From: a bacterium
GTDB taxonomy: Bacteria; Zhuqueibacterota; Zhuqueibacteria; Zhuqueibacterales; Zhuqueibacteraceae
Reading direction: 5' to 3'
Assembly: GCA_023150945.1 (NCBI GenBank)
Contig: JAKLJX010000013.1
Span: 148,302-212,301, forward strand
DNA: 64,000 bases
Shown here: positions 25,814 through 35,388 of the stretch, piece after piece
How the letters are laid out: the number at the start of each line of letters is the position of its first letter
Position numbering within the stretch: position 1 is the first letter of the stretch
Program-made: the position numbers and the translations under genes
Notes under the pieces: model-generated
The model's input: the letters and a program-made list of their open reading frames with translations, nothing else
What the model was told of the DNA's origin: nothing
Databases searched by the model: none

Positions 25814-27250
25814 GTGTTGGGAAAAATCTTGAAAAATGCCTCGGCGCTGCTGCTGGTGCAGGTTCTCAATCCGCTGTTGGGCATGGTGTTCGTCATCGCG
25901 CTGGCGCGTCTCGATGGCGCGCTGGGGCTGGGCGCCTACACCTTTGCGCTGTCGCTGGTGTTGATCTTCGAGAACATTGCCGGTTTGGGCGTGCGTGAGT
26001 ATCTGATCCGGGAAATCGGCAGAAATCCCGGCGAGTGGCGGGCGCTGCTCAACAGCGCGCTCGTCCTCGGCGTGGCGGCCGCGCTGCTCGCGCAGCTTGC
26101 CATGTTGCTGTTCGCGCACGCCGTCGGCTACGACCAGGAAACCGTGGCCGGCTTGTTCATCGTCAGCTTTGCGCTGCTGCCCGGCCTGCTGCATTATCTC
26201 TCCGTGTCATTCCTCTATGCGTTCGATGAAATGACCTGGGCGAGTGCCTCGTTCGTGATCGAAACAGTGGTGCGTACGGCCGCCGGCTTGCTGATCGTCT
26301 ATCTGGATTTGGGAATGAACTGGCTGCTGGCCAGTTTCGTTATGAGCCGGTTGGTTGCGGCGCTCGTGGCCGGCTGGGCGCAAATCCGGCGCCTGGGTTG
26401 GCCGGGCCGGCAGTGGGATCGCCGCGTGTTTCGCGATTTACTGGCCGCCACGCCCACCTTCGGCGCCATGGCCATTTTGGCCGCGGTCTATTGGCGTCTC
26501 AACATCGTACTGCTTTCGCGGCTGAGCGGCGCCGAGGCCGTGGGCCATTACAGCGCCGGCTATCGCTTGATGGATTTGATCGCCTTTGCCGGCGGCAGCA
26601 TTCTCACGGCGACCTATCCCGCCATGACCCGCCTCTTTCATCACTTTCGCGAAGACTTCCGGCTGTTGCTGGACAAGGGCGTGCAGTATGCGCTCGCCGG
26701 CTATCTGCCGATCGCGGTGATGGTACACGAATTGAGTCCCCAAATCATCGCGTTGTTCTTCGGACCGGATTTCGCTCCCGCGGTGGACGGCCTGCGGCTG
26801 CTCACCTGGGCCACGCTGCCGTTGACGCTTGCCAAACTGTTTGCCAACGGCCTGGTGATTGCCGGCCGCCAAAATCTCGATCTGCGCGTGAATCTCTACC
26901 GGCTGGCGGCCAATGCGGTGTTGAGCTACGTGTTGATCATGAAGTTCGGCATGTTGGGCGCCTGCTGGGCGCTGCTGCTGTCTTTGGCCGCGTCGGTGGT
27001 TCTGCAGATTTACTACCTGCGTGCCGTTGCGCCGTTGCGCTGGTCGCTGGCGCCCATCATCAAACCTGCGCTGGCCGCGCTCGCCCTGCTGGCGGCCCTG
27101 GAGTTGACCAGCGGCTGGCCGCTCTTGCTTCAGACCCTGCTGGCGGCGGCGAGCTATGCCGTCACCTATTTGCTGTTGCGGCCGTTCGACAGTGGTGACC
27201 GGCGCGCGCTGCACTGTTTGGGAAAGCAACCTGTGGGAGAATTGGCATGA
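25814..27250 (+). CDS. Oligosaccharide flippase (Wzx-like, MOP superfamily)
   Basis: 478 residues, 12-14 TM segments. Typical N-terminus KNASALLLVQVLNPLLGMVF, the repeated GxGxYTFALS motif (GLGAYTFALSLVLIFENIA), YSAGYRLMDLIAFAGGSI in the middle and the polar FFGPDFAPAV loop. Flips lipid-linked repeat units across the inner membrane. The start is a GTG at 25814 preceded by GGGAG; TTG at 25817 is the alternative. The stop overlaps the glycosyltransferase start (ATGA at 27247), so the two genes are coupled. Confidence 0.9.
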   Translation: MLGKILKNASALLLVQVLNPLLGMVFVIALARLDGALGLGAYTFALSLVLIFENIAGLGVREYLIREIGRNPGEWRALLNSALVLGVAAALLAQLAMLLFAHAVGYDQETVAGLFIVSFALLPGLLHYLSVSFLYAFDEMTWASASFVIETVVRTAAGLLIVYLDLGMNWLLASFVMSRLVAALVAGWAQIRRLGWPGRQWDRRVFRDLLAATPTFGAMAILAAVYWRLNIVLLSRLSGAEAVGHYSAGYRLMDLIAFAGGSILTATYPAMTRLFHHFREDFRLLLDKGVQYALAGYLPIAVMVHELSPQIIALFFGPDFAPAVDGLRLLTWATLPLTLAKLFANGLVIAGRQNLDLRVNLYRLAANAVLSYVLIMKFGMLGACWALLLSLAASVVLQIYYLRAVAPLRWSLAPIIKPALAALALLAALELTSGWPLLLQTLLAAASYAVTYLLLRPFDSGDRRALHCLGKQPVGELA

Positions 27251-28242
27251 AGACGCAACCCCGCGTGTCCGTGGTGATCATCGGCCGGAATGAAGAAGAA
27301 CATCTCGCCGATTGCATCCGTTCGCTGCAACACCTGCGCTATCCAGGCGACAAGCTGGAAATCATCTATGTGGACAATGATTCCAGCGATCGTTCGCTCG
27401 CAATCGCGCGCCGGTTTCCGATCCGCACGCTTGCGCTCAAGCAGGCCCGCTCCACGCCGGGCCTGGCGCGCAATGCGGGATTGCAGGCGGCCACCGGCGA
27501 GTTCGTCCACTTCATTGACGGTGACATGACCATGGACCCCGATTGGCTCGTTGCCGCGTTACCGGCATTCGCGGATGAGCGCGTCGTGGCAGTGGTGGGA
27601 CGGCTGCGCGAGGTGCGGCCGCAGGAGAGTCTCTACAACCGTTTCTTTGATCTGGGGTGGGAAACCGCGCCGCTCGGCGAAATCGGCGCGCCCGGCGGCG
27701 GCGGTCTGTTTCGCACCGACCGGCTGCGCGAGTTGGGCGGCTATGATGACACGTTGTTCGGCGCGGAAGAAATCGATCTGGGCTACCGCCTGCGCGCCCG
27801 CAATCTCAAAACCCTGCGGATTTCTCATCTCATGGCCCGCCATGACATCGGCATGCAATCGCTGCGGCAGTTTTGGCGGCGCGGCGTGCGTGACGGCTAC
27901 TGGGAAATGGAGATGATCACCCGCTATTTCCACTGGTCGTGGCCGCTGCCGCAAGAGTACATCTGGAAAATGAACGTGCAGTTGCTCGCCTTTGCCAGCC
28001 TGTTGCTGCACGTGATTTTGCATCCCACCGCCGGCGAGTTGGCCGCCGTTTTCGTGTTGCCGGCCATCTTTTTCTGCAAGAAGGTTTGGTACTACCACCG
28101 CGCCACCGGCAAGCGTGCGATGAGCTGGCTGGCGGCGTTCTTCAATTACTTCAACATGTTTCCCATTGCCTGCGGCCAGTTGCGCTTCATGCGCGAGCGC
28201 ATGGCCGGATGGTGGTGCCGGCCGGCGCACAGACCCGCCTAG
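27247..28242 (+). CDS. Family 2 glycosyltransferase
   Basis: 331 residues. GT-A fold: VSVVIIGRNEEEHLADCIRS, VDNDSSDRS (nucleotide-binding), the D-x-D motif in FIDGDMTMDPDWL, and FGAEEIDLGYRLRA as catalytic-base region. Two hydrophobic segments follow (about 240-275) and anchor it to the membrane. Last gene of the first EPS transcription unit, overlapping the flippase by 4 nt. Donor and acceptor unknown. Only one dedicated glycosyltransferase is present besides the initiating enzyme, so either the repeat unit is short or other transferases lie elsewhere. Confidence 0.9.
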   Translation: MKTQPRVSVVIIGRNEEEHLADCIRSLQHLRYPGDKLEIIYVDNDSSDRSLAIARRFPIRTLALKQARSTPGLARNAGLQAATGEFVHFIDGDMTMDPDWLVAALPAFADERVVAVVGRLREVRPQESLYNRFFDLGWETAPLGEIGAPGGGGLFRTDRLRELGGYDDTLFGAEEIDLGYRLRARNLKTLRISHLMARHDIGMQSLRQFWRRGVRDGYWEMEMITRYFHWSWPLPQEYIWKMNVQLLAFASLLLHVILHPTAGELAAVFVLPAIFFCKKVWYYHRATGKRAMSWLAAFFNYFNMFPIACGQLRFMRERMAGWWCRPAHRPA

Positions 28243-28501
28243 CGCACGGGTGCAAGACAAAGACCTTTCTCCGCGTTCGCTACGACTCGGCGGTTCCGGC
28301 GCCGGCAGTGTGTGAGTGGTGGCGTTCAAGAACAGTCGGGTTCATTTTGCCTTTTGCTTTTGTTGATGCCCGGCATGCTGCTCATCTTTCCAAGCGATGA
28401 GCACGCGTGCTGGGCATTTTTGTTGATCCCTGTGCCATTCCCAGCGCCACCATTTTCACAACCGATTTTGCCCCTGCAAAACAGCGCCTGCTCGTGCGGC
28501 G

Positions 28502-28565
28502 GCGGCGATACGTTCCATTACACAGCGCGATTTTGTGCAGCGGCGAGCGTGCAACAAAACGTTGC
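28502..28565 (+). promoter_or_regulatory. Paired upstream activating sites before the AsnB/MBOAT operon
   Basis: GCAACAAAACGTTGC at 28551-28565 is a perfect copy of the site at 4687-4701. GCGGCGATACGTTCC at 28502-28516 matches the second site at 4729-4743 in 12 of 15 positions. Centres are 49 bp apart. The proximal site centre lies about 91 bp before the -24 element of the promoter at 28648. The remaining gene-free sequence 28243-28753 shows nothing else. Confidence 0.6.
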
Positions 28566-28647
28566 GATTTGGCCGGTGTGGCCGGAAAAGGGAGTCTAAA
28601 CGCCGTCATTTCAAGCTGCAGCGGCCGCTGATTCCAGTCGCGCTCAC

Positions 28648-28663
28648 TGGCACCGTCCTTGCT
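28648..28663 (+). promoter_or_regulatory. Sigma54 (-24/-12) promoter of the second polymer operon
   Basis: TGGCACCGTCCTTGCT matches the consensus TGGCAC-N5-TTGCW in every defined position, with GG-N10-GC spacing. Predicted transcription start near 28674, about 80 bp before the asparagine-synthase-like gene. Site pair upstream as for the lipoprotein promoter at 4584-4598. Confidence 0.8.
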
Positions 28664-28753
28664 TGAGCTGAAGGCGTCATTTACTCATGGGTTCCGAAAG
28701 CCAATCGGTTCACCCGCAGCCAATAACCGCTAAAGCGCAAGGTCGAGGAAGAC

Positions 28754-30712
28754 ATGCCTGGAATATTGGGAATCGTTCGTGCTGGGATGGCGCCGGAAAA
28801 AGGGGCCAGAGCGGTGCAAGACATGATGCAGCCGCTGCTGCATTTTCCGTGGTATCGCTGCGCGGCGGCGCAGTCCACCGGCGTGAGTTTGGGTCTGGTG
28901 AGCTTGGGCGGCTTGGCGCGCAACCCCCGCTGCGTGACCAGCAGTGACGGCCTGCATATCGTCGCGTTTGAAGGTGAGCTGCACAATGCGCAGGAATTGC
29001 GGCAGCAGCTCAACCTCGCGGCGGGCGGCAATGATGCTGCCAGTCATGCCGCGCTCGTTTTGCACGCGCTGCGGCGCTGGGGCGTGGCGGCCTTCGAGCG
29101 CTGCAACGGCCTTTTTCAAATTGCGTGGTGGAACGAGGCGGAGCAGGCACTGGTGGTGGCGTGTGATCCCGGTGGCTTGCGGCCGATTTACTATTGCCAA
29201 GCGGCGGAGCAATTTGCTTTCGCAACGGAAGTGAAGGCGTTGCTGGCGCTGCCCTGGGTCAAGCGCAATCTCGATTATGACGGCTTGCTGAGCTTCCTGC
29301 GCCACGGCCTGCCGCTGGGCGGCCGTACTTTTTTTGCGAACGTGCGGGTGTTGCCGCCCGGCAGTTACGCCCGCTTTTGCGGCGGCCGTTTGGAGATTCA
29401 ACGCTATTGGCGCATGCGCTTTACCGAGCAGGCGGAACTTTCGGAGCGGGAAAGCAACGAGCAGTTTCTGCAGACCTGGGTCGAGGTGATGCGCGATCAA
29501 GCCGCGGGCAATTTCCGTCTGGGTTTGCCGCTCAGCGGCGGTGTGGATTCGCGCGTGATTCTCGCGGCGCTGATGGCCGAGAAAAAAGAAGTGTTCACCT
29601 TCACCATGGGTGAGCCCGGCTGCTGTGATGCCACGCTGGCGCATGAATTGGCGGAGAAGGCGAGCTGCTCGAATCTCTTCAGTCCAGTGGTGGCGCAGGA
29701 AGTGGCCCACGGCCTGGAGCGCGCGGTTTATCTCACCGACGGGTTGTTCAATTGCGTGCATACCAACGTCCGCCGGCTGCTGCCCAGCCTGGTGGAGAGC
29801 GCGAGTTTGGTGTTCGACGGCATCAATGCCATGGACGGGCTTTATGATCCCGAAGACCTGTGGTGGCACGCCCGCCTGCATCGCACGGAAGCGACGCAAT
29901 GGTTGCGCAAAGAAGTCGGCGCGCAGCCGGTTGACCGTTTTGCGCTCGGCACTGGCGCGACTCTCAATCTGCTTCATCCCGAGGCCCTGCCGCGCTTCAC
30001 GCCGGCGCTCCAGCATGATTTTGTGCAGGAATTCGTGCTGCGCAACCGGCCGCTGGTCGGCAGCGAAACCGCCGTGGTTGATCTGTTCTGGCTGGAAGAG
30101 TTTCAGCATCGGTTCTATGCCCACGGCCCGCAGATTCTGCGCAGCGCGGTGGAAGTGCGCTGCCCGTTTTTTGACAAGCGCATGCTGGCCTTCATCGGCC
30201 GGCTTTCCCCGCGGCAGCGCAGCACCGACAAGCCGCTGCAACGCCACGCGGTGCAGCAACTCTCCCCGGCGCTGGCAGCGGTGCCCTGGGAACGCAACGG
30301 CCTGCCGTTGACTGCCGGCCCCTGGCAAATGCAATCCCGGCGGGCGGCGCGCATGCTGCAACGCAAAGTGGGAACCCTCGCGGGCAAATACTGGCGCCGC
30401 CCCGGTCGCGGCTGCCGCCGGGGCCATATGATCGACTACGACGAAATGATTCGCACCTCGCCGCTGCTGCAGGAGCAGATTCACAGCACACTGGTGGGCA
30501 GCGCCGCGCAGGCTTCCGGGTTGTTCGATCCGCGCGCGCTGGCGGACTTGCTGCAGGCGCATCTGCAGCGGCAGGGCGATTACGCCGAGATCATCGGCCG
30601 GCTGTTGACCGTCGAGCACTGGTATCAACTCTTTGTGCGCCGCGCCGCCCCGGTGCGCGAAAAACGCGAGCTGCCCATGTACGCCCGCCCGGCGCTGGCG
30701 CTGGCGGCGTGA
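28754..30712 (+). CDS. Asparagine-synthase-like amidotransferase lacking the catalytic Cys
   Basis: 652 residues, AsnB layout. The N-terminal class II glutaminase-like domain starts MPGILGIV: the nucleophile Cys2 of active family members (MCGI) is Pro2, so it cannot use glutamine in the usual way. The synthetase domain keeps the PP-loop LPLSGGVDSRVILAAL (SGGVDS about 260-265) and the conserved VRCPFFDKRML region. AsnB-like proteins are frequent in exopolysaccharide clusters and may amidate uronic acids or aminoacyl groups, perhaps with free ammonia. First gene after the sigma54 promoter; GAGGAA before the ATG. Substrate unknown. Confidence 0.88.
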   Translation: MPGILGIVRAGMAPEKGARAVQDMMQPLLHFPWYRCAAAQSTGVSLGLVSLGGLARNPRCVTSSDGLHIVAFEGELHNAQELRQQLNLAAGGNDAASHAALVLHALRRWGVAAFERCNGLFQIAWWNEAEQALVVACDPGGLRPIYYCQAAEQFAFATEVKALLALPWVKRNLDYDGLLSFLRHGLPLGGRTFFANVRVLPPGSYARFCGGRLEIQRYWRMRFTEQAELSERESNEQFLQTWVEVMRDQAAGNFRLGLPLSGGVDSRVILAALMAEKKEVFTFTMGEPGCCDATLAHELAEKASCSNLFSPVVAQEVAHGLERAVYLTDGLFNCVHTNVRRLLPSLVESASLVFDGINAMDGLYDPEDLWWHARLHRTEATQWLRKEVGAQPVDRFALGTGATLNLLHPEALPRFTPALQHDFVQEFVLRNRPLVGSETAVVDLFWLEEFQHRFYAHGPQILRSAVEVRCPFFDKRMLAFIGRLSPRQRSTDKPLQRHAVQQLSPALAAVPWERNGLPLTAGPWQMQSRRAARMLQRKVGTLAGKYWRRPGRGCRRGHMIDYDEMIRTSPLLQEQIHSTLVGSAAQASGLFDPRALADLLQAHLQRQGDYAEIIGRLLTVEHWYQLFVRRAAPVREKRELPMYARPALALAA

Positions 30713-30758
30713 AATCGAGAGACAGGAATTCGAAATCCATCGAGGCTGAGGTGTCACC

Positions 30759-32201
30759 ATGCTGTTCAATTCGTTCCAGTTTCTGCTCTTCTTCCCGGCG
30801 GTGGTCCTGTTCTATTTCGCCACGCCCTACCGCTGGCGCTGGCTGCTGTTGCTGGCGGCGAGCTGCTACTTTTACATGTGCTGGAAACCGGAGTACATCA
30901 TTCTTATCTTGATTTCGACGGTGATCGATTATTTCTCGGCGCTCAGGATGAGCGCCACCGTCGACTCCGGCCGGCGCAAAGGCTACCTCTGGCTGAGCCT
31001 GCTGTCGAACCTGGGCCTGTTGTTCTCTTTCAAGTATTTCAACTTCTTCAATGAAAGCCTGCGCGCCCTGTTCGACCGGTTCGATCTGTTCTACGGCGTG
31101 CCGGCGTTCGATCTGCTGCTGCCGGTGGGCATCTCCTTCTACACCTTCCAAACCTTGAGCTATACCATCGATGTTTACCGCGGCGCAATCGCGCCCGAAC
31201 GGCACTTCGGCAAATTTGCGCTCTATGTGACGTTCTTTCCCCAGTTGGTGGCCGGTCCGATCGAACGCTCGGGCAATCTGCTGCCGCAGTTGCAGAGCTT
31301 GCGCTGCGCTTTCGACTATGAGCGCGTGGTCGACGGCATGCGGTTGATGGCGTGGGGCTTCTTCAAGAAGGTGGTGATCGCGGACCGGCTGGCGGTTTAC
31401 GTCAACACGGTCTACAACCATCCCGCCGAATACCAGGGCCTGGAGATCGCGCTCGCCACCGTGTTCTTCGCGTTTCAGATCTTCTGCGATTTCTCCGGAT
31501 ATTCCGACATCGCCATCGGCGCCGCGCGCGTGCTGGGCGTGAATCTGATGAAGAACTTCGACAGGCCCTATTCCTCCACCTCGATCTCGGAGTTCTGGCG
31601 GCGCTGGCACATCTCACTCTCGACCTGGTTCAAAGATTACGTTTACATTCCGCTGGGCGGCAATCGCGTGGTGCGCTGGCGGTGGTATTACAACCTCTTC
31701 ATCACCTTTCTGATCAGCGGGTTGTGGCACGGCGCCAACTGGACGTTCGTGATTTGGGGCGCGTTGCACGGCTTCTACCTGGTGTTCGCATTAATCTCGC
31801 GGCCGCAGCGGGATTGGCTGATTGCGCGGACCGGGCTGACGCGCCATCCGGCGCTGCTGCAAACCGGCCGCCTGCTGACGACCTTCGTGTTGGTGCTGAT
31901 CGGCTGGCTGTTCTTCCGCGCCAACAATCTCGCTGACGCGCTGACGCTGCTGCACAACCTGTTCGTGTTCGAGCCGTTGCACGCGCTGTTCGAGACTATC
32001 ACACCCGGCACGTTGCTGCTGAATCTGGCTTTGATTGCAGTGCTGGAGCTGGCGCACTCCTGCGAGACCGACAAGGAGTTCATCCGCACGTTTGCCCACC
32101 GCCCGGCGCTGGTGCGCTGGCCCGCCTACGTGCTCTTGACGCTGGCCATTCTCTACCTCGGCGCTGCGACGGCGCAACAGTTCATTTACTTTCAATTCTG
32201 A
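30759..32201 (+). CDS. MBOAT-family membrane O-acyltransferase (AlgI-like)
   Basis: 480 residues, about 11 TM segments. MBOAT hallmarks: LLPVGISFYTFQTLSYTIDVYRG, FPQLVAGPIERSGNLLPQ, FQIFCDFSGYSDIAIGAARVLG, FWRRWHISLSTWFKDYVYIPLGG and the catalytic histidine in LISGLWHGANW (His324). With an SGNH partner, AlgI-type proteins O-acetylate exported polysaccharide in the periplasm. GAGGTG 6 nt before the ATG. It is followed after 40 bp by the SGNH-like protein, the normal AlgI-AlgJ/X pairing. Confidence 0.93.
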   Translation: MLFNSFQFLLFFPAVVLFYFATPYRWRWLLLLAASCYFYMCWKPEYIILILISTVIDYFSALRMSATVDSGRRKGYLWLSLLSNLGLLFSFKYFNFFNESLRALFDRFDLFYGVPAFDLLLPVGISFYTFQTLSYTIDVYRGAIAPERHFGKFALYVTFFPQLVAGPIERSGNLLPQLQSLRCAFDYERVVDGMRLMAWGFFKKVVIADRLAVYVNTVYNHPAEYQGLEIALATVFFAFQIFCDFSGYSDIAIGAARVLGVNLMKNFDRPYSSTSISEFWRRWHISLSTWFKDYVYIPLGGNRVVRWRWYYNLFITFLISGLWHGANWTFVIWGALHGFYLVFALISRPQRDWLIARTGLTRHPALLQTGRLLTTFVLVLIGWLFFRANNLADALTLLHNLFVFEPLHALFETITPGTLLLNLALIAVLELAHSCETDKEFIRTFAHRPALVRWPAYVLLTLAILYLGAATAQQFIYFQF

Positions 32202-32241
32202 ATCACGTCAACCCTGGCACGTTCCGGAGAGGTCATTGGTC

Positions 32242-33264
32242 ATGAAACGCTTCGCCTGCAAGCTGGGCCTGTTCGCCGCCCTCATTTTCCTGATTGACGC
32301 CGGCTGGTCGTATCTGCTGGACCGCGGCCGGCCCGCCGATTACGCCGCCTTCGTCGACAGCAAGCGCGAGTTCGACCGCCTAACGCAGCTCGACATTCTG
32401 TTCCTTGGTGACTCGCAGACCGCCGATGGTTTCGTGCCCGCGGTGTTCCGCGAGCGCCTGGGCGCTTCCGCCTTCAACTTCGGCGTCTATCAGCTCTCGC
32501 CTTTCGAAGGGTACTACCTGTTGCGCGATTTGGTCGACCGGCTGGAACAGCCGCCGGCGCTGGTGGTGCTCGGCACCGATGCGCAGATGTTTCGCTATCG
32601 TGTGGCCGACGGCAAATACGCGCCGCTGTTCATCACCTCGCCCGTCAATCTGATTCCGTTGTTCTTCGAAAGCAGCAATCTCGGCGCGCTGACCGAAGCC
32701 GGCCGCAAGAAGTACTTGTTCCCCGGCCTGCTGCGCTGGGCCGTCACCGGCCAGGTCCCCGGCGAAACGCGGCGCCAGATTCAGCTCGTGGAAAACGGCT
32801 ATCTGCAGAATCCCAAACATTACTCCGACGCCAGCCAGTTCGATTGCGACAAGGATCGCGGCTTCTTCAGCGAGACGCTGGTCGCGCAACAAACGGAATT
32901 CTTCCACAAAACGCTGGCCTATTTGGCCGAGCGCAACATTCCGTGCGTGATCGCCAATCTGCCGATGCATCCGCAATTCCTGGCCGGCATGCAAGCCAAA
33001 CCGGCTTATCAGGAATTCCAGCGGGAGCTGGAGAATATGGCCAGGACGTACCGCGTTCCGGTGTTCAATCGCGACCACAGCCTGCTGCTCGCGGATTTCC
33101 AGGACGAAGACTTTCTCGACGGTGATCATCTCTGCTATGCCGGCGCCCGGAAATTTTCCGCCGCCTTTGCCGATTATCTCGAACAAACCGGTTTCAATTT
33201 TCATTCGAACCAAGTCGCGGCGGTGCAACCCGTTTCCGGCGCCCCGCTCACTGAAAGGAAGTAG
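32242..33264 (+). CDS. SGNH-like O-acetyltransferase partner (AlgJ/AlgX-type)
   Basis: 340 residues. The N-terminal hydrophobic segment (about 8-25) anchors or exports it to the periplasm. The SGNH fold is indicated by ILFLGDSQTADGF (Ser58 in GDSQ) and by the C-terminal DGDHLCYAGARKF (Asp293, His296), the expected catalytic Ser-Asp-His set. It transfers acyl groups delivered by the MBOAT protein onto the polymer. ATG 32242 follows GGAGAGG by 10 nt; a TTG at 32236 is closer to it and possible. The stop is 2 bp before the start of the dehydrogenase gene. Confidence 0.82.
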   Translation: MKRFACKLGLFAALIFLIDAGWSYLLDRGRPADYAAFVDSKREFDRLTQLDILFLGDSQTADGFVPAVFRERLGASAFNFGVYQLSPFEGYYLLRDLVDRLEQPPALVVLGTDAQMFRYRVADGKYAPLFITSPVNLIPLFFESSNLGALTEAGRKKYLFPGLLRWAVTGQVPGETRRQIQLVENGYLQNPKHYSDASQFDCDKDRGFFSETLVAQQTEFFHKTLAYLAERNIPCVIANLPMHPQFLAGMQAKPAYQEFQRELENMARTYRVPVFNRDHSLLLADFQDEDFLDGDHLCYAGARKFSAAFADYLEQTGFNFHSNQVAAVQPVSGAPLTERK

Positions 33265-33266
33265 CC

Positions 33267-34325
33267 ATGCGTATTCTGATTGCCAGTTCCATCGCCCCGG
33301 AGGCCATTGACCGCCTGCGCACCCAACACGATGTGGTTTGCGCCTTCAATGCGCCGGAGGAAAAGCTCAAAGCCCTGGTGGCTGACCGTGAAATGCTCAT
33401 CTGCCGCAGCGGCGTGACGATCTCCGCCGCCGTCATGGCCAGCGCTCCGCAACTCCAGCTCATCATCCGTGCCGGCTCCGGCACCGACAACATCGACATG
33501 GACTACGTGCGCCAGCATGGCATTCGCCTCGAGCGCATTCCCGAGCCCGGCGCCAAAGCCGTGGCTGAGCTGGCCTTTGCGATGATGCTCGGCCTCGCGC
33601 GCCATCTGCTGCAGGCCGATCGGCTGTTGCGGCAGGGCCACTTCGCCAAGCATGAGTTGAGCGGATATTTGCTGCGCGGCAAAGTCCTCGGCATCGTGGG
33701 CGCGGGCAACATCGGCTCGCTCACCGGCGAGATGGCCGCGGCCTGGGGCATGAAAGTGCTCGGCTGCGTGGCGCATCCATCCGCGGCAGTGGCCGCCGCC
33801 CTGGCGCAGAAAGGCGTGCAACTCGCCACTTTCGAAGAAGTGGTGGCCAATGCGGATTTTCTCAGTCTGCATGTGCCGCTCACTCCGGCGACGCGGCATT
33901 TGATCAACGCCAACGTCCTCGCTGCCATGAAGCCCGGATCGTATTTGATCAATATGGCGCGCGGCGGCGTGGTGGAGGAGCAGGCGCTGTATGCAGCCCT
34001 GCTGGCCGGCACGACGCTGCGCGGCGCGGGCCTCGATGTTCATCAAAACGAAAAAGAGGGCCAGGTGTCGCCGCTGGCGGCCCTGCCGAACGTAATTCTC
34101 ACGCCGCACGTGGGCGCGCAAACCATCGACTCGCAGCGCGAGATCGGCGAGCGCATTGTGGCAATCGTGGCGGCGCAGCGGCCGCAACCCGAGCAGCGGC
34201 CGCCGGTGCGGCCGGCGCCTTCACCGGCGCGCTTTGGGTCCTCTCCGCTGCGCGCCAGCCGGCCGTTGGGCACACTGGCCGGCGCCGGCGTGTGCTTTGG
34301 CCCGATCAAATGTTTCGCCTTTTAG
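33267..34325 (+). CDS. D-isomer-specific 2-hydroxyacid dehydrogenase (SerA-like)
   Basis: 352 residues. NAD-binding GAGNIG at 145-150; catalytic Arg232 (INMARGGVV), a Glu at 262 or 264 (DVHQNEKEG) and His281 (LTPHVGAQT). The family reduces 2-oxo acids or oxidises 2-hydroxy acids. The enzyme core ends near residue 303; the last 48 residues are a Pro/Arg-rich tail not usual for the family, perhaps from loss of an earlier stop. It lies 2 bp after the SGNH gene and 95 bp before PEP mutase, with AAAGGAA at the start. SerA activity is possible, but the context points to phosphonopyruvate or a sugar-derived oxo acid as substrate (inference). Confidence 0.88.
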   Translation: MRILIASSIAPEAIDRLRTQHDVVCAFNAPEEKLKALVADREMLICRSGVTISAAVMASAPQLQLIIRAGSGTDNIDMDYVRQHGIRLERIPEPGAKAVAELAFAMMLGLARHLLQADRLLRQGHFAKHELSGYLLRGKVLGIVGAGNIGSLTGEMAAAWGMKVLGCVAHPSAAVAAALAQKGVQLATFEEVVANADFLSLHVPLTPATRHLINANVLAAMKPGSYLINMARGGVVEEQALYAALLAGTTLRGAGLDVHQNEKEGQVSPLAALPNVILTPHVGAQTIDSQREIGERIVAIVAAQRPQPEQRPPVRPAPSPARFGSSPLRASRPLGTLAGAGVCFGPIKCFAF

Positions 34326-34420
34326 GATACTCATGTCATCCCGCTCCGGCAGGCTGCTGTTGCAACTCACTAATCCCACGCGCCTCGCTGGCTGTGATGA
34401 GAAAAACAGGATGGTTGATC

Positions 34421-35320
34421 ATGATGAGGAAAACCGAGCAGTTCAAGCGGCTGTTGCGCTCGCCGAACACCGAGTTTCTGCTGGAAGCGCACAACGGCCT
34501 GAGTGCAAAAATCGTGGAAGAGGCCGGCTTCAAGGGTATCTGGGCCAGCGGCCTGTCGATCTCCGCGGCGTTGGGCGTGCGCGACAACAACGAAGCGAGC
34601 TGGACGCAAGTGCTGGAAGTCATCGAGTTCATGAGCGACGCGGTGAGCATCCCCATTCTTCTGGATGCCGACACCGGCTACGGTAATTTCAACAACGTGC
34701 GCCGTCTCGTGCGCAAGCTGGAACAGCGCCAAATCGCGGCCATGTGCCTGGAGGACAAAGTCTTCCCCAAGACCAACTCCTTCATCAACGGCGAAGACCA
34801 GGAATTGGCGGACCTCGAAGAATTCTGCGGCAAGATCAAAGCGGCAAAAGACACGCAGCAGGATCCCGATTTCTGCGTGGTGGCGCGCGTGGAAGCGCTC
34901 ATCGCGGGGTGGGGCCTGGCCGAGGCGCTCAAGCGCGCGACAGCCTATCAGCAAGCCGGCGCGGACGCGATTCTCATCCACAGCAAGAAAGCGAATGCCG
35001 ACGAGATCTTGGCGTTTGCCGCGGAATGGCAAAACCGCTGCCCGCTGGTGATCGTGCCCACGATGTACTACAAGACGCCGACGGTGCGCTTCGAAGAGGC
35101 CGGCATCCGGCTGGTGATTTGGGCGAATCACATGCTGCGCACTGGCATCCGCGCGATGCAACAAACCGCGGCCCGCATCTTCGCCGAGCGCGGCCTGCTG
35201 GCCGTGGAAGAGGAAATCGTGACGGTGAAGGAAATCTTCCGGCTGCAGAATGCCGCCGAGTTGAAAAGCGCCGAAGAGCGTTACCTGCCCGTCAAGCCGG
35301 CCATGCCCAAAGCCGCATGA
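34421..35320 (+). CDS. aepX: Phosphoenolpyruvate mutase (phosphonate biosynthesis entry enzyme)
   Basis: 299 residues. It isomerises phosphoenolpyruvate to phosphonopyruvate, forming the C-P bond. The signature [10 protein letters not shown] (111-120) is the loop that separates true PEP mutases from isocitrate-lyase-type hydrolases; Mg-binding LDADTGYGN at 81-89 and the [14 protein letters not shown] segment also fit. The start is taken at the ATGATG of 34421; upstream in-frame Mets lack ribosome sites. The equilibrium favours PEP, so a coupled exergonic step is needed. The usual partner, phosphonopyruvate decarboxylase, is not in the window. Neighbours are a 2-hydroxyacid dehydrogenase upstream and an ATP-grasp ligase downstream. 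Confidence 0.9.
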   Translation: MMRKTEQFKRLLRSPNTEFLLEAHNGLSAKIVEEAGFKGIWASGLSISAALGVRDNNEASWTQVLEVIEFMSDAVSIPILLDADTGYGNFNNVRRLVRKLEQRQIAAMCLEDKVFPKTNSFINGEDQELADLEEFCGKIKAAKDTQQDPDFCVVARVEALIAGWGLAEALKRATAYQQAGADAILIHSKKANADEILAFAAEWQNRCPLVIVPTMYYKTPTVRFEEAGIRLVIWANHMLRTGIRAMQQTAARIFAERGLLAVEEEIVTVKEIFRLQNAAELKSAEERYLPVKPAMPKAA

Positions 35321-35388
35321 ACAATCGGGGCGGCGAGGCTAGCGCCGCCCCGCGGGAAATCGACTAACATTCGTTCGAAGGTGCCTCC

